Positions 1 to 5,575 of a DNA stretch of 7,175 bases are shown here, in pieces. The notes beneath the pieces are model-generated. The model was not told the DNA's origin. It saw nothing but the letters and a program-made list of their open reading frames with translations, and searched no databases. The stretch comes from DAOMOD01 sp035444205 (GTDB taxonomy: Bacteria > Pseudomonadota > Gammaproteobacteria > Xanthomonadales > BPKI01): assembly GCA_035444205.1 (NCBI GenBank), contig DAOMOD010000210.1, positions 1 to 7,175 on the forward strand, written 5' to 3'. Position 1 is the first letter of the stretch. Every line of letters starts with the position of its first letter. The position numbers and the translations under genes were made by a program.

Positions 1-1035
1 GGTGCCGGAGCCGGCGAAGGAATCGAGGACGATGGCGTCTTCCTCTGTAGCGATCTCGAGAGCACGCTGAATCAAGGCGACTGGCTTGATCGTTTCGAGA
101 GTCTTCCGGCCCATGATTGCAAGCAACTCTGCTTGAGCATCTCGAGTGCTGCCAACGTCTCTTGCGAACCAGACTGTTTCCGCTGATCGTCGGTCTTGAT
201 CCTTCAGGAAGATTTTTCGAATAATCCGCGTTTCATCATCAACGAAGAGCACCTCTCCTCGGTCGATCTTTACCTGCATCGTCTCGGGCTTCCATCTCCA
301 GCCCTTTTCAGGAGGGGCGATGAACTTTCCGGACGGAGTCGGTAGGGGATATTTCAAGTTTGGCCGGTCGAGTGAATTCCGAACATCGCCAGTTCGCCAC
401 TCCCCTCGGGGATCATCGTCCGGGTTGGAGTATGCAAGGTTATGCTCCTCCGCGCGTTCAAGTCCGAGAATCTTGAATTCCTGTTTCCCGTACACCAACA
501 GATGGTTGTGGCTCACGGAAAAAACATCCGTGTAGCCCTTGCCTTGAACGCTATGCTGCCAGACACAACTTGCGACGAAGTTCTGCTCGCCGAAAATCTC
601 GTCGAGCATCACGCGCGCATGATGCACCTCGTTGTCGTCGAGCGTGATCCAGATCGAGCCGCGCTCGCTCAGGAGTTCGTGCAGCAGCTTCAGCCGCGGC
701 CACATCATGCACAGCCACTTGTCGTGGCGCAGCATGTCCTCGGCGTTGACCGGGTTGCCGTCCAGCCATTCCTTGATCAGCGGGCTGGCGACGTTGTCGT
801 TGTAGGCCCAGCCTTCGTTGCCGGTGTTGTAGGGCGGGTCGATGAACACCAGGTCCACCTGGCCGGCGTAGCGCGGCCGCAGGCTCTTGAGCGCGTGCAG
901 GTTGTCGCCGTGGATGATGAGGTTGTCCGGGTCCTCGCCGCAGGAGCGCGACGCATCGTGCACCAGCGGCCGGAACGGCACCGTCAGGTGGTGGTTGTAG
1001 ACGAATTCCTTGCCCTTGAAGTGCAGCTCCGGCAT
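1..1035 (-). CDS. Site-specific DNA methyltransferase, beta class, type III Mod-like (partial, C-terminus off left edge)
   Basis: This is probably an adenine-N6 DNA methyltransferase of a restriction-modification or orphan modification system. I translated 345 residues with no stop. The N-terminus has the HFKGKEFV and NLIIHGDNLHALKSL motifs usual in Mod-type enzymes. The catalytic DPPYNTG motif is at residues 66-72, the conserved GSIWITLDDNEV segment at 126-137, and the AdoMet-binding FAGSG motif appears only at 340-344. DPPY before FxGxG is the beta-class order, so residues about 150-320 should hold the target-recognition domain. The ATG at 1035 is chosen because the protein starts as the family does and AGGGG lies 9 nt upstream. 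The C-terminus, and any Res partner, would lie beyond the left edge. GC falls from about 64% (601-1020) to about 54% (1-540), suggesting a mosaic gene. The family is well supported; the type III assignment and target sequence are inference. Confidence 0.9.
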   Translation of the reverse strand, partial: MPELHFKGKEFVYNHHLTVPFRPLVHDASRSCGEDPDNLIIHGDNLHALKSLRPRYAGQVDLVFIDPPYNTGNEGWAYNDNVASPLIKEWLDGNPVNAEDMLRHDKWLCMMWPRLKLLHELLSERGSIWITLDDNEVHHARVMLDEIFGEQNFVASCVWQHSVQGKGYTDVFSVSHNHLLVYGKQEFKILGLERAEEHNLAYSNPDDDPRGEWRTGDVRNSLDRPNLKYPLPTPSGKFIAPPEKGWRWKPETMQVKIDRGEVLFVDDETRIIRKIFLKDQDRRSAETVWFARDVGSTRDAQAELLAIMGRKTLETIKPVALIQRALEIATEEDAIVLDSFAGSGT

Positions 1036-1046
1036 TGCGTGCAGCC

Positions 1047-1074
1047 CCTGTCACCCGGCCCATGCCGGAACAGG
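1047..1074 (-). promoter_or_regulatory. Hairpin overlapping the methyltransferase ribosome binding site
   Basis: Two nested stems are visible. CCTGT pairs with ACAGG (1047-1051 with 1070-1074), and CCGGC pairs with GCCGG (1055-1059 with 1064-1068) around a four-base loop. Read on the minus strand, the outer 3' arm (ACAGG) runs directly into the AGGGG Shine-Dalgarno-like bases, 9 nt before the methyltransferase ATG. Folding would therefore partly hide the ribosome binding site. As DNA, the same sequence is an imperfect palindrome that could be an operator. The symmetry is seen directly; any regulatory role is inference. Confidence 0.4.
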
Positions 1075-1077
1075 CAT

Positions 1078-1083
1078 AGTTTA
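1078..1083 (-). promoter_or_regulatory. Possible -10 element (TAAACT) for the methyltransferase gene
   Basis: TAAACT on the minus strand matches the sigma70 -10 consensus at four of six positions and lies 42 nt upstream of the methyltransferase ATG. It is the same hexamer as in the stronger promoter proposed for the tRNA. No convincing -35 exists: at 17-bp spacing the hexamer is CAGGAA, only two matches. A start about 7 nt downstream would begin inside the 5' arm of the hairpin at 1047-1074. Weak call. Confidence 0.25.
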
Positions 1084-1095
1084 GCGTCTGGGCGT

Positions 1096-1172
1096 CGGGA
1101 TTCCTGCCGGCAGAACCCGCGCTGTCCTCACCCGAACCGGGAATCCCGCGTTCGCGGCAACGATGTGGGCGC
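1096..1172. repeat. REP-like inverted-repeat segment between tRNA-Lys and the methyltransferase
   Basis: A perfect 9-bp inverted repeat (CGGGATTCC at 1096-1104, GGAATCCCG at 1140-1148) flanks the small palindrome TGCCGGCA (1105-1112). It is followed by the hairpin CCGC-GTTC-GCGG (1146-1157). The right part resembles common bacterial REP units built around a GCGGGAATCC-type stem, and its forward translation gives the peptide ESRVRGNDV, a familiar product of spurious ORFs over such repeats. Only one copy is in the window, so repetitiveness in the genome is inferred from resemblance. It could also serve as a transcript 3' end, but there is no T-run. Confidence 0.45.
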
Positions 1173-1196
1173 AGGAGGCGGGGTGGCGCTGCGGAA

Positions 1197-1271
1197 TGGT
1201 GGGCCGTGATGGGATCGAACCATCGACCAATGGATTAAAAGTCCACTGCTCTACCGCTGAGCTAACGGCCC
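1197..1271 (-). tRNA. tRNA-Lys (anticodon UUU)
   Basis: The reverse complement folds into a full cloverleaf of 75 nt including an encoded CCA. The acceptor arms are GGGCCGT and ACGGCCC (7 bp), the D arm GCTC/GAGC, the anticodon arm GTGGA/TCCAT with one G-U pair, and the T arm GATGG/CCATC with loop TTCGATC. The anticodon loop is CTTTTAA, so the anticodon is UUU (1237-1239), which reads lysine AAA/AAG. The discriminator base is A and CCA occupies 1197-1199. The gene follows queC after 131 nt in the same orientation. Its 3' end faces the accessory-looking methyltransferase region, the usual geometry for island integration. It is not itself a queuosine-modified tRNA, since those carry GUN anticodons. 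Confidence 0.97.
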
Positions 1272-1350
1272 GGTGTGCTGTGCGGCCGGGGTGAGCCGGC
1301 GCTCTTTCGTGGTCGGGGCACCGCAGGATGCGGCGCGCGAAAGGGGACGA

Positions 1351-1379
1351 AGTTTAGTGAGGCTGCGCCCGCGGGACAA
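1351..1379 (-). promoter_or_regulatory. Predicted sigma70-type promoter for tRNA-Lys
   Basis: On the minus strand, TTGTCC (1374-1379) is followed after exactly 17 bp by TAAACT (1351-1356). Each hexamer matches the sigma70 consensus at four of six positions with optimal spacing. The bases after the -10 are C-rich, as is common at stable-RNA promoters under stringent control. Transcription would start near 1344 and leave a leader of about 73 nt, containing short hairpins (1321-1333 and 1285-1300), to be removed by tRNA 5' processing. The hexamers are seen directly; promoter activity is inferred. Confidence 0.5.
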
Positions 1380-1391
1380 GCGCGGGGCGCA
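1364..1391 (-). terminator. Strong GC-rich hairpin after queC (no T-run)
   Basis: Arms TGCGCCCGCG (1364-1373) and CGCGGGGCGCA (1381-1391) form a 10-bp stem with one bulged base around a 7-nt loop, starting about 12 nt past the queC stop. No T-tract follows on either strand, so it is not a classical intrinsic terminator. It may instead mark the 3' end or a stability element of the tol-pal-queEC transcript, or assist Rho-dependent ending. The -35 hexamer of the predicted tRNA promoter is the reverse complement of bases in its loop, so the two elements overlap. Confidence 0.4.
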
Positions 1392-1402
1392 TCGCGTGTG
1401 GG

Positions 1403-2089
1403 TCAGGAGGCCGGCGCGTAGCGGGTGGGATCGGCCATTCCCGCCGCGTCGAAGCCCGCCGCGCGCAGGCGGCAGGCGTCGCAGCGCGCGCAGGCGCGGC
1501 CTTGCGCATCGGCCTGGTAGCAGGAGACGGTGAGGGAAAAATCCACGCCCAGGCGCGCGCCCTCCTGCGCGATGGCGGCCTTGCTCATGGCCATGAGCGG
1601 GGCGTGCACGGTGAGGCGATGGCCTTCGACGCCGGCGCGGGTGGCGAGGTTGGCGAGCGCTTCGAAGGCACGGATGAATTCGGGGCGGCAGTCCGGGTAG
1701 CCGGAATAGTCCACCGCATTCACGCCGCAAAAAAGATGCTGCGCGCCGAGCACTTCGGCCCAGCCCAGGGCGATCGACAGCATGATGGTGTTGCGCGCCG
1801 GAACGTAGGTGATCGGGATGCCCTGTTGCGGGGATTCGGGCACGTCGATGTCGGCGGTGAGCGCGGAGCCGCCGATGCTGCGCAGGTCGACGGCGACGGT
1901 CTTGTGCTCCACCGCATGCTGCGCCTGCGCCACGCGCGCGGCGGCGTCCAGCTCCGAGGTGTGGCGCTGGCCGTAGCGCACGCTGAGCGCGTGGCAGGAA
2001 AATCCCTGCTCGCGCGCCATGGCCAGGACCACGGCCGAATCCATGCCGCCGGAAACCAGCACGACTGCTTTTTTCACGAGCGTCTCCAT
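1403..2089 (-). CDS. queC: 7-cyano-7-deazaguanine synthase QueC
   Basis: QueC converts 7-carboxy-7-deazaguanine to preQ0 using ATP and ammonia, in the cytoplasm, on the route to queuosine. The 228-residue protein has the N-type ATP-pyrophosphatase P-loop SGGMDS at 13-18, the conserved YVPARN at 95-100 and DYSGYPDCR at 127-135. A zinc site is formed by C190, C200, C203 and C206. Length is normal for the family. Its start lies 10 nt past the queE stop, so the two are probably co-translated. The ATG at 2089 lacks a clear ribosome binding site. A GTG at 2077 has GGAG 6 nt upstream and would give the N-terminus MKKAVVLVSGG, which matches usual QueC beginnings, so the true protein may be four residues shorter. 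Identification is secure. Confidence 0.97.
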   Translation of the reverse strand: METLVKKAVVLVSGGMDSAVVLAMAREQGFSCHALSVRYGQRHTSELDAAARVAQAQHAVEHKTVAVDLRSIGGSALTADIDVPESPQQGIPITYVPARNTIMLSIALGWAEVLGAQHLFCGVNAVDYSGYPDCRPEFIRAFEALANLATRAGVEGHRLTVHAPLMAMSKAAIAQEGARLGVDFSLTVSCYQADAQGRACARCDACRLRAAGFDAAGMADPTRYAPAS

Positions 2090-2099
2090 CCGCAGGGGG

Positions 2100-2762
2100 T
2101 CAGCGCCCCGGCTCGTCGTTCCACAGGAGTTTGTGCAGCTGCATCTGGAAGCGCACCGGCAGGCGGTCGGCGACGATCCAGTCGGCCAGGTCGCGTTCGG
2201 AAAGCTGGCCCTTGCTGGGCGAGAACCAGACCGTGCAGCGCGTATCGAGCGCTTCGCGGCGCAGCACGTCGACCGCCCAGTCGTAGTCGGCGCGGCTGCA
2301 GATCACGAACTTCACCTGGTCGTGCGCGGTGAGCTGCGCAAGGTTCTGCCAGAGGTTGCGCGCCGCCTCGCCCGAGCCGGGCGTCTTGATGTCGAGGATG
2401 CGCGAAACGCGCGCATCGACGGGCGCGATATCGATCGCGCCGGAGGTTTCCAGCGAGACATCGAAGCCGGCGTCGCAGAGGCGTTCGAGCAGGGGCAGGC
2501 AGCGCTTTTGCGCGAGCGGCTCGCCGCCGGTGACGCAAACGTGGCGCACGCCGAACGCGCGCGTCTGGGCGAGCAGCGATTCGATGCTGCGCCATTCGCC
2601 GCCGTGGAAGGCGTAGGCCGTGTCGCAGTAGGTGCAGCGCAGGGGGCAGCCGGTGAGGCGGATGAACACCGTCGGCCAGCCGGCATCGCGGGCTTCGCCC
2701 TGCAGGGAAACAAAGACTTCGGTGATGCGCAGCCGCAGCACTTCGGTGTCTGCGGCGTCCAT
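2100..2762 (-). CDS. queE: 7-carboxy-7-deazaguanine synthase QueE (radical SAM)
   Basis: QueE rearranges 6-carboxy-tetrahydropterin to 7-carboxy-7-deazaguanine, the step before QueC, using a 4Fe-4S cluster and S-adenosylmethionine. The 220-residue product has the N-terminal substrate segment FVSLQGE (17-23), the cluster motif C39-x3-C43-x2-C46, the SAM-contacting TGGEP at 78-82, LETSG at 104-108, and the typical C-terminal FQMQLHKLLW (205-214). The frame stays open upstream to 2894, but that would bury the start deep in cpoB and add 44 low-complexity residues unlike the family. The ATG at 2762, 20 nt after the cpoB stop, gives the usual length of about 220. It lies in one transcript with cpoB and queC; the QueD and QueF steps are not encoded here. 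Confidence 0.96.
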   Translation of the reverse strand: MDAADTEVLRLRITEVFVSLQGEARDAGWPTVFIRLTGCPLRCTYCDTAYAFHGGEWRSIESLLAQTRAFGVRHVCVTGGEPLAQKRCLPLLERLCDAGFDVSLETSGAIDIAPVDARVSRILDIKTPGSGEAARNLWQNLAQLTAHDQVKFVICSRADYDWAVDVLRREALDTRCTVWFSPSKGQLSERDLADWIVADRLPVRFQMQLHKLLWNDEPGR

Positions 2763-2782
2763 GTTCCGCTCTGCGCCGAAGA

Positions 2783-3679
2783 TCAGCGGTTTTCCAGCCG
2801 CAGCGCCCGCAGACGGCCCTGCGCGAGGCGCGCCACGGTGCTGTCGGGGTAGGTCTGGATCACCTGGTTGAGCGTGGACTCGGCCAGGTCCCACTGGCGC
2901 AGCTCATAGTGGCAATAGCCCACCTTGAGGAGCGCGTCGGGCACCTTGTTGCTGGCCGGAAACCGGGCCAGGAGGCGCTCGAACGTGACCAATGCGATCT
3001 GGTAGTTCTGGGTGACGTAGTAGGACTCGCCCAGCCAGTACTGCGCGTTGGGCGCGAACTCGCCGTCGGGATACTGCGCCAGGAACGACTGGAAGCGGCG
3101 AGCCGCCTCGGCGTACTGGCCGTTCTTGAGGGCGTCGAAAGCGGTGTCGTAGACGGCGCGTTCGGCCGCGGGATCGGCCATCGGTTCGAGCACGGCACCG
3201 GCCGCACCGCCGTCCAGCGGCTGCGACTGCACGCCGCCATCGACGGGCGCACGCACGTCGGGCTCTTCCATCACCGAACCCACCACGCCGCCGAGCGTGC
3301 CGCCGGTGGCCGCTGCGGGCTCGCGGTCGATCAGGGGCGCAGCGGTACCCGAGCCGCCTTCCAGGCGCTCCAGGCGGGAATCGAAATCGACCGCGAGATC
3401 GCGGTTGCGGCGCTCCATCTCGCGCAGCTTGAAATCCTGCTCCTCGAGCATGCCGCGCAGGGCCTGCACTTCGGACTGGAGCTGGGTCAGGCGGTTGAGC
3501 AGTTCGAGGTTGGCGTTGGCATCGGTCGCCGGAGCGGCCTGCTGCTGGCGTTCGAGCTGGGCGACGCGGTCGGCCAGGCTCAGGCGACCGCCCTGTGCGA
3601 AGGCCGCAGAAAAACACGCAGCAGTGGCCCAGAGGACCACTGCTGCGCAGGTGACGCTGAAATGACGCGACATCGACAT
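2783..3679 (-). CDS. cpoB: Cell division coordinator CpoB (YbgF), periplasmic TPR protein
   Basis: CpoB is a periplasmic partner of TolA and of the PBP1B/LpoB peptidoglycan synthase in E. coli, coupling outer-membrane constriction to septal wall synthesis. The 298-residue product has a signal peptide with likely cleavage after AFA (residue 28). A coiled-coil trimerisation region follows at about 33-108, rich in heptad-spaced L/V with Q/E/R. Next is a Gly/Ala/Pro-rich linker at about 109-172, then three tetratricopeptide repeats at about 174-207, 211-244 and 248-281. It is somewhat longer than the roughly 260-residue E. coli protein, mainly in the linker. The ATG at 3679 lies 3 nt after the pal stop, with no strong ribosome binding site, suggesting translational coupling; a second ATG at 3673 is possible. 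Confidence 0.95.
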   Translation of the reverse strand: MSMSRHFSVTCAAVVLWATAACFSAAFAQGGRLSLADRVAQLERQQQAAPATDANANLELLNRLTQLQSEVQALRGMLEEQDFKLREMERRNRDLAVDFDSRLERLEGGSGTAAPLIDREPAAATGGTLGGVVGSVMEEPDVRAPVDGGVQSQPLDGGAAGAVLEPMADPAAERAVYDTAFDALKNGQYAEAARRFQSFLAQYPDGEFAPNAQYWLGESYYVTQNYQIALVTFERLLARFPASNKVPDALLKVGYCHYELRQWDLAESTLNQVIQTYPDSTVARLAQGRLRALRLENR

Positions 3680-3682
3680 CGA

Positions 3683-4195
3683 TTACTTGGCGGTGTACAC
3701 GATCTCGACGCGACGGTTCTGGCTCCAGCACGACTCGTTGGACGCCGTGCAGGTCGGGCGCTCTTCGCCGTAGCTGACGACGTTGAGCTGGCCGGCCGAA
3801 CCGCCGTTGGCCTGCATCGCCGAGGACACGGCGTTGCCGCGACGCTCGCCCAGACCCATGTTGTACTCCCGGGTGCCGCGCTCGTCGGCGTTGCCTTCCA
3901 GGGTGATGCGGGCGGAAGAACGGTCGCGCAGGTACTTGGAGTGGCAGGACACGATCGCGGCGAACTCCGGCTTCAGCACGTCCTGGTCGAAGTCGAAGTA
4001 GACCACGCGCTGGCGCAGGCAGGAATCGGTGTCGAGGTCGGCGGGCGTGTAGCGGCCGTCGGAAACCGGGGTGGTGTCGACCACCGGAGCCGGCGTGGGC
4101 TCGGGCGGCTGCTCGACGGGCTTGGTCTTCTTGGTGCAAGCGCCAACGGACAGGACGAGGACGGAAACGAGGGCAATACGGAACAGGGTGTTCAT
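3683..4195 (-). CDS. pal: Peptidoglycan-associated lipoprotein Pal
   Basis: Pal is anchored in the outer membrane by a lipidated cysteine, binds meso-diaminopimelate in peptidoglycan through an OmpA-like domain, and interacts with TolB. The 170-residue product has a lipoprotein signal peptide ending in the lipobox VGAC with C20. A short Pro/Thr-rich tether runs over 24-45, and the OmpA-like domain spans about 62-170. The ligand-binding stretch GNADERGTREYNMGLGERR is at 101-119, with D104 and R119 in the expected positions. Four extra cysteines (C59, C84, C149, C156) are unusual compared with E. coli Pal. AAGGA lies 10 nt before the ATG. The gene follows tolB after 75 nt that contain an AT-rich stretch, and may have some independent expression. 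Confidence 0.97.
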   Translation of the reverse strand: MNTLFRIALVSVLVLSVGACTKKTKPVEQPPEPTPAPVVDTTPVSDGRYTPADLDTDSCLRQRVVYFDFDQDVLKPEFAAIVSCHSKYLRDRSSARITLEGNADERGTREYNMGLGERRGNAVSSAMQANGGSAGQLNVVSYGEERPTCTASNESCWSQNRRVEIVYTAK

Positions 4196-4230
4196 TGCGG
4201 CGCAATCCTTGGAGGCGTGAGGTGATCGGG

Positions 4231-4256
4231 AACGAATCGTTTAATTATTGAACATA
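4231..4256 (-). promoter_or_regulatory. AT-rich leader upstream of pal, possible internal promoter or RNA processing site
   Basis: Within the 75-nt tolB-pal gap, these 26 bases are markedly AT-rich in an otherwise GC-rich region. They include AATAAT (one mismatch to the -10 consensus) and the interrupted palindrome AACGA-T-TCGTT on the minus strand. No acceptable -35 hexamer is found 16-18 bp upstream, so promoter status is weak. An AU-rich single-stranded RNA segment here could equally be an RNase E site that raises pal mRNA relative to tolB. Confidence 0.25.
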
Positions 4257-4270
4257 GCCCGTCCAGCGAG

Positions 4271-5575
4271 TTACCGCTGCCTGAACGGCGACCAGGCGGG
4301 CTCCCGGACGTCGCCATCGGCTAGAACCAGACGCTGCCGTACCCGCGCATCGCTGGATACGACATACAGCACGCCGCGCTGGTTCTCGCGCGCGGCGTAC
4401 AGAATCATGCTGCCATTCGGAGCGAAGCTCGGCGACTCGTCCAGGTTGCCGGGTGAAATGAAACGCACCTCGCCACCGCTACCGTGGAGCCTGTCAAGAA
4501 CCGCGATACGATACACGTTTCCGGCCCCTTGCGCCATGGCGATGCGCCCACCCGGCTCGAGCGAGGCGCGTGCGTTGTACTGGCCGCTGAAGGTCACGCG
4601 CTGCGCTTCGCCGCCGGCCACGGGAACCTCGTAGATTTGCGGCTTGCCGCCGCGGTCGGAGGTGAACAGGATGCTGCGTCCGTCGATCGAGAACACCGGC
4701 TCGGTGTCGATGCTCCAGTGGCTGGTGAGCTGGGTCAGGGCGCGGCTGGCCAGGTCCATGACGTAGATTTCCGGATTGCCGGTGCGCGAGAGCGCCAGCG
4801 CCAGGCGGGTGCCGTCGGGCGAAAACGCCGGCGCGCCGTTGATGCCCTTGAAGCTGGCCACCACCTCGCGCGAGCCGGTGGACAGGTCCTGGATATAGAT
4901 GGACGAGGAGCCGCGCTCGAAGCTCACATAGGCCAGACGCCGGCCGTCCGGACTCCACGCCGGCGACAGCAGCGGCTCGCGCGAGCGCACCACGGTCTGC
5001 GGGTTGTAGCCGTCGGCATCGGCGATCATCAGCGAGTAGGTCATGTCGCGCCCGCTGCCCACGGCGGTGACGTAGGCCATGCGGGTCCAGAACGCGCCGC
5101 GCACGCCGAGGATTTTCTCGTAGACCTGATCGGCCACCTGGTGCGCGATGTCGCGCATGTTGCCGGGGCGGCCGTTGAGCGCGAGCCCCAGCAGGCGCTC
5201 CTGCTTGGCCACGTCGAACAGCTCGAACTCGGTGCGATAGCCGCCGGAAGGATCGTCCAGGATGCGCCCCACCAGAAGGTAATCCTGCTTGAGCAACCGC
5301 CAGGTGCCGAAGTTGACGTCGGACTGGCGCAGCGGGCGCTCCACCAGGTCGCGTTCGGCCAGGGTGCGGAACGAGCCGGAGCGGTTGAGGTCGGCGCGCA
5401 CCACCGCCGCCACGTCGGTATCGGGCGCGACCTGCACGCCGAGATAGTCGAACGGCACCACGGCGATGGGCAGCGCCGCCGCGCTGCCGCGGATCGGATC
5501 GATTTCCAGCGTTTGCGCCTGCAGCCCGCGCAGCGGCAGCAGGACGACGGCAAGCAGCAGGAGGATGCGGATCAT
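4271..5575 (-). CDS. tolB: Tol-Pal system beta-propeller protein TolB
   Basis: TolB is the soluble periplasmic relay that binds Pal in the outer membrane and the C-terminal domain of TolA. The 434-residue product, close to the 430 of E. coli, starts with a hydrophobic signal peptide, probable cleavage after LQA (residue 20). An N-terminal mixed domain covers about 22-165. A six-bladed propeller follows, with the repeated (W/F)SPDG-type turns visible at 207-211, 251-255, 295-299, 339-343 (degenerate), 384-388 and 428-431. The first residues after cleavage (QTLEID) correspond to the TolA-binding strand of known TolB proteins. Its ATG at 5575 overlaps the tolA stop as ATGA, with GAGG 10 nt upstream inside tolA, so translation is coupled. 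Confidence 0.98.
   Translation of the reverse strand: MIRILLLLAVVLLPLRGLQAQTLEIDPIRGSAAALPIAVVPFDYLGVQVAPDTDVAAVVRADLNRSGSFRTLAERDLVERPLRQSDVNFGTWRLLKQDYLLVGRILDDPSGGYRTEFELFDVAKQERLLGLALNGRPGNMRDIAHQVADQVYEKILGVRGAFWTRMAYVTAVGSGRDMTYSLMIADADGYNPQTVVRSREPLLSPAWSPDGRRLAYVSFERGSSSIYIQDLSTGSREVVASFKGINGAPAFSPDGTRLALALSRTGNPEIYVMDLASRALTQLTSHWSIDTEPVFSIDGRSILFTSDRGGKPQIYEVPVAGGEAQRVTFSGQYNARASLEPGGRIAMAQGAGNVYRIAVLDRLHGSGGEVRFISPGNLDESPSFAPNGSMILYAARENQRGVLYVVSSDARVRQRLVLADGDVREPAWSPFRQR

Noticed and set aside
1..1035. Phase-variable simple repeats in the Mod-like gene
   Set aside because: Type III mod genes often carry tetranucleotide or homopolymer tracts, but none is visible in the part present here.
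442..1209. 255-residue forward-strand open frame
   Set aside because: It lies antisense to the well-supported methyltransferase, has low-complexity composition, and its end crosses the REP-like repeat and enters the tRNA, giving the known spurious peptide ESRVRGND.
2063..2110. preQ1/preQ0 riboswitch before queC or queE
   Set aside because: Only 10 and 20 nt separate the genes, too short for an aptamer, and no C-rich loop/A-rich tail pattern is seen.
2763..2894. 44-residue N-terminal extension of queE
   Set aside because: It overlaps the end of cpoB in another frame, is low complexity, and would make QueE longer than usual.
2909..4225. 438-residue forward and 433-residue reverse (2904-4205) open frames over cpoB and pal
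   Set aside because: Both are alternative frames of cpoB and pal, which have clear signal peptides, domains and motifs. The long frames come from high GC with few stop codons.
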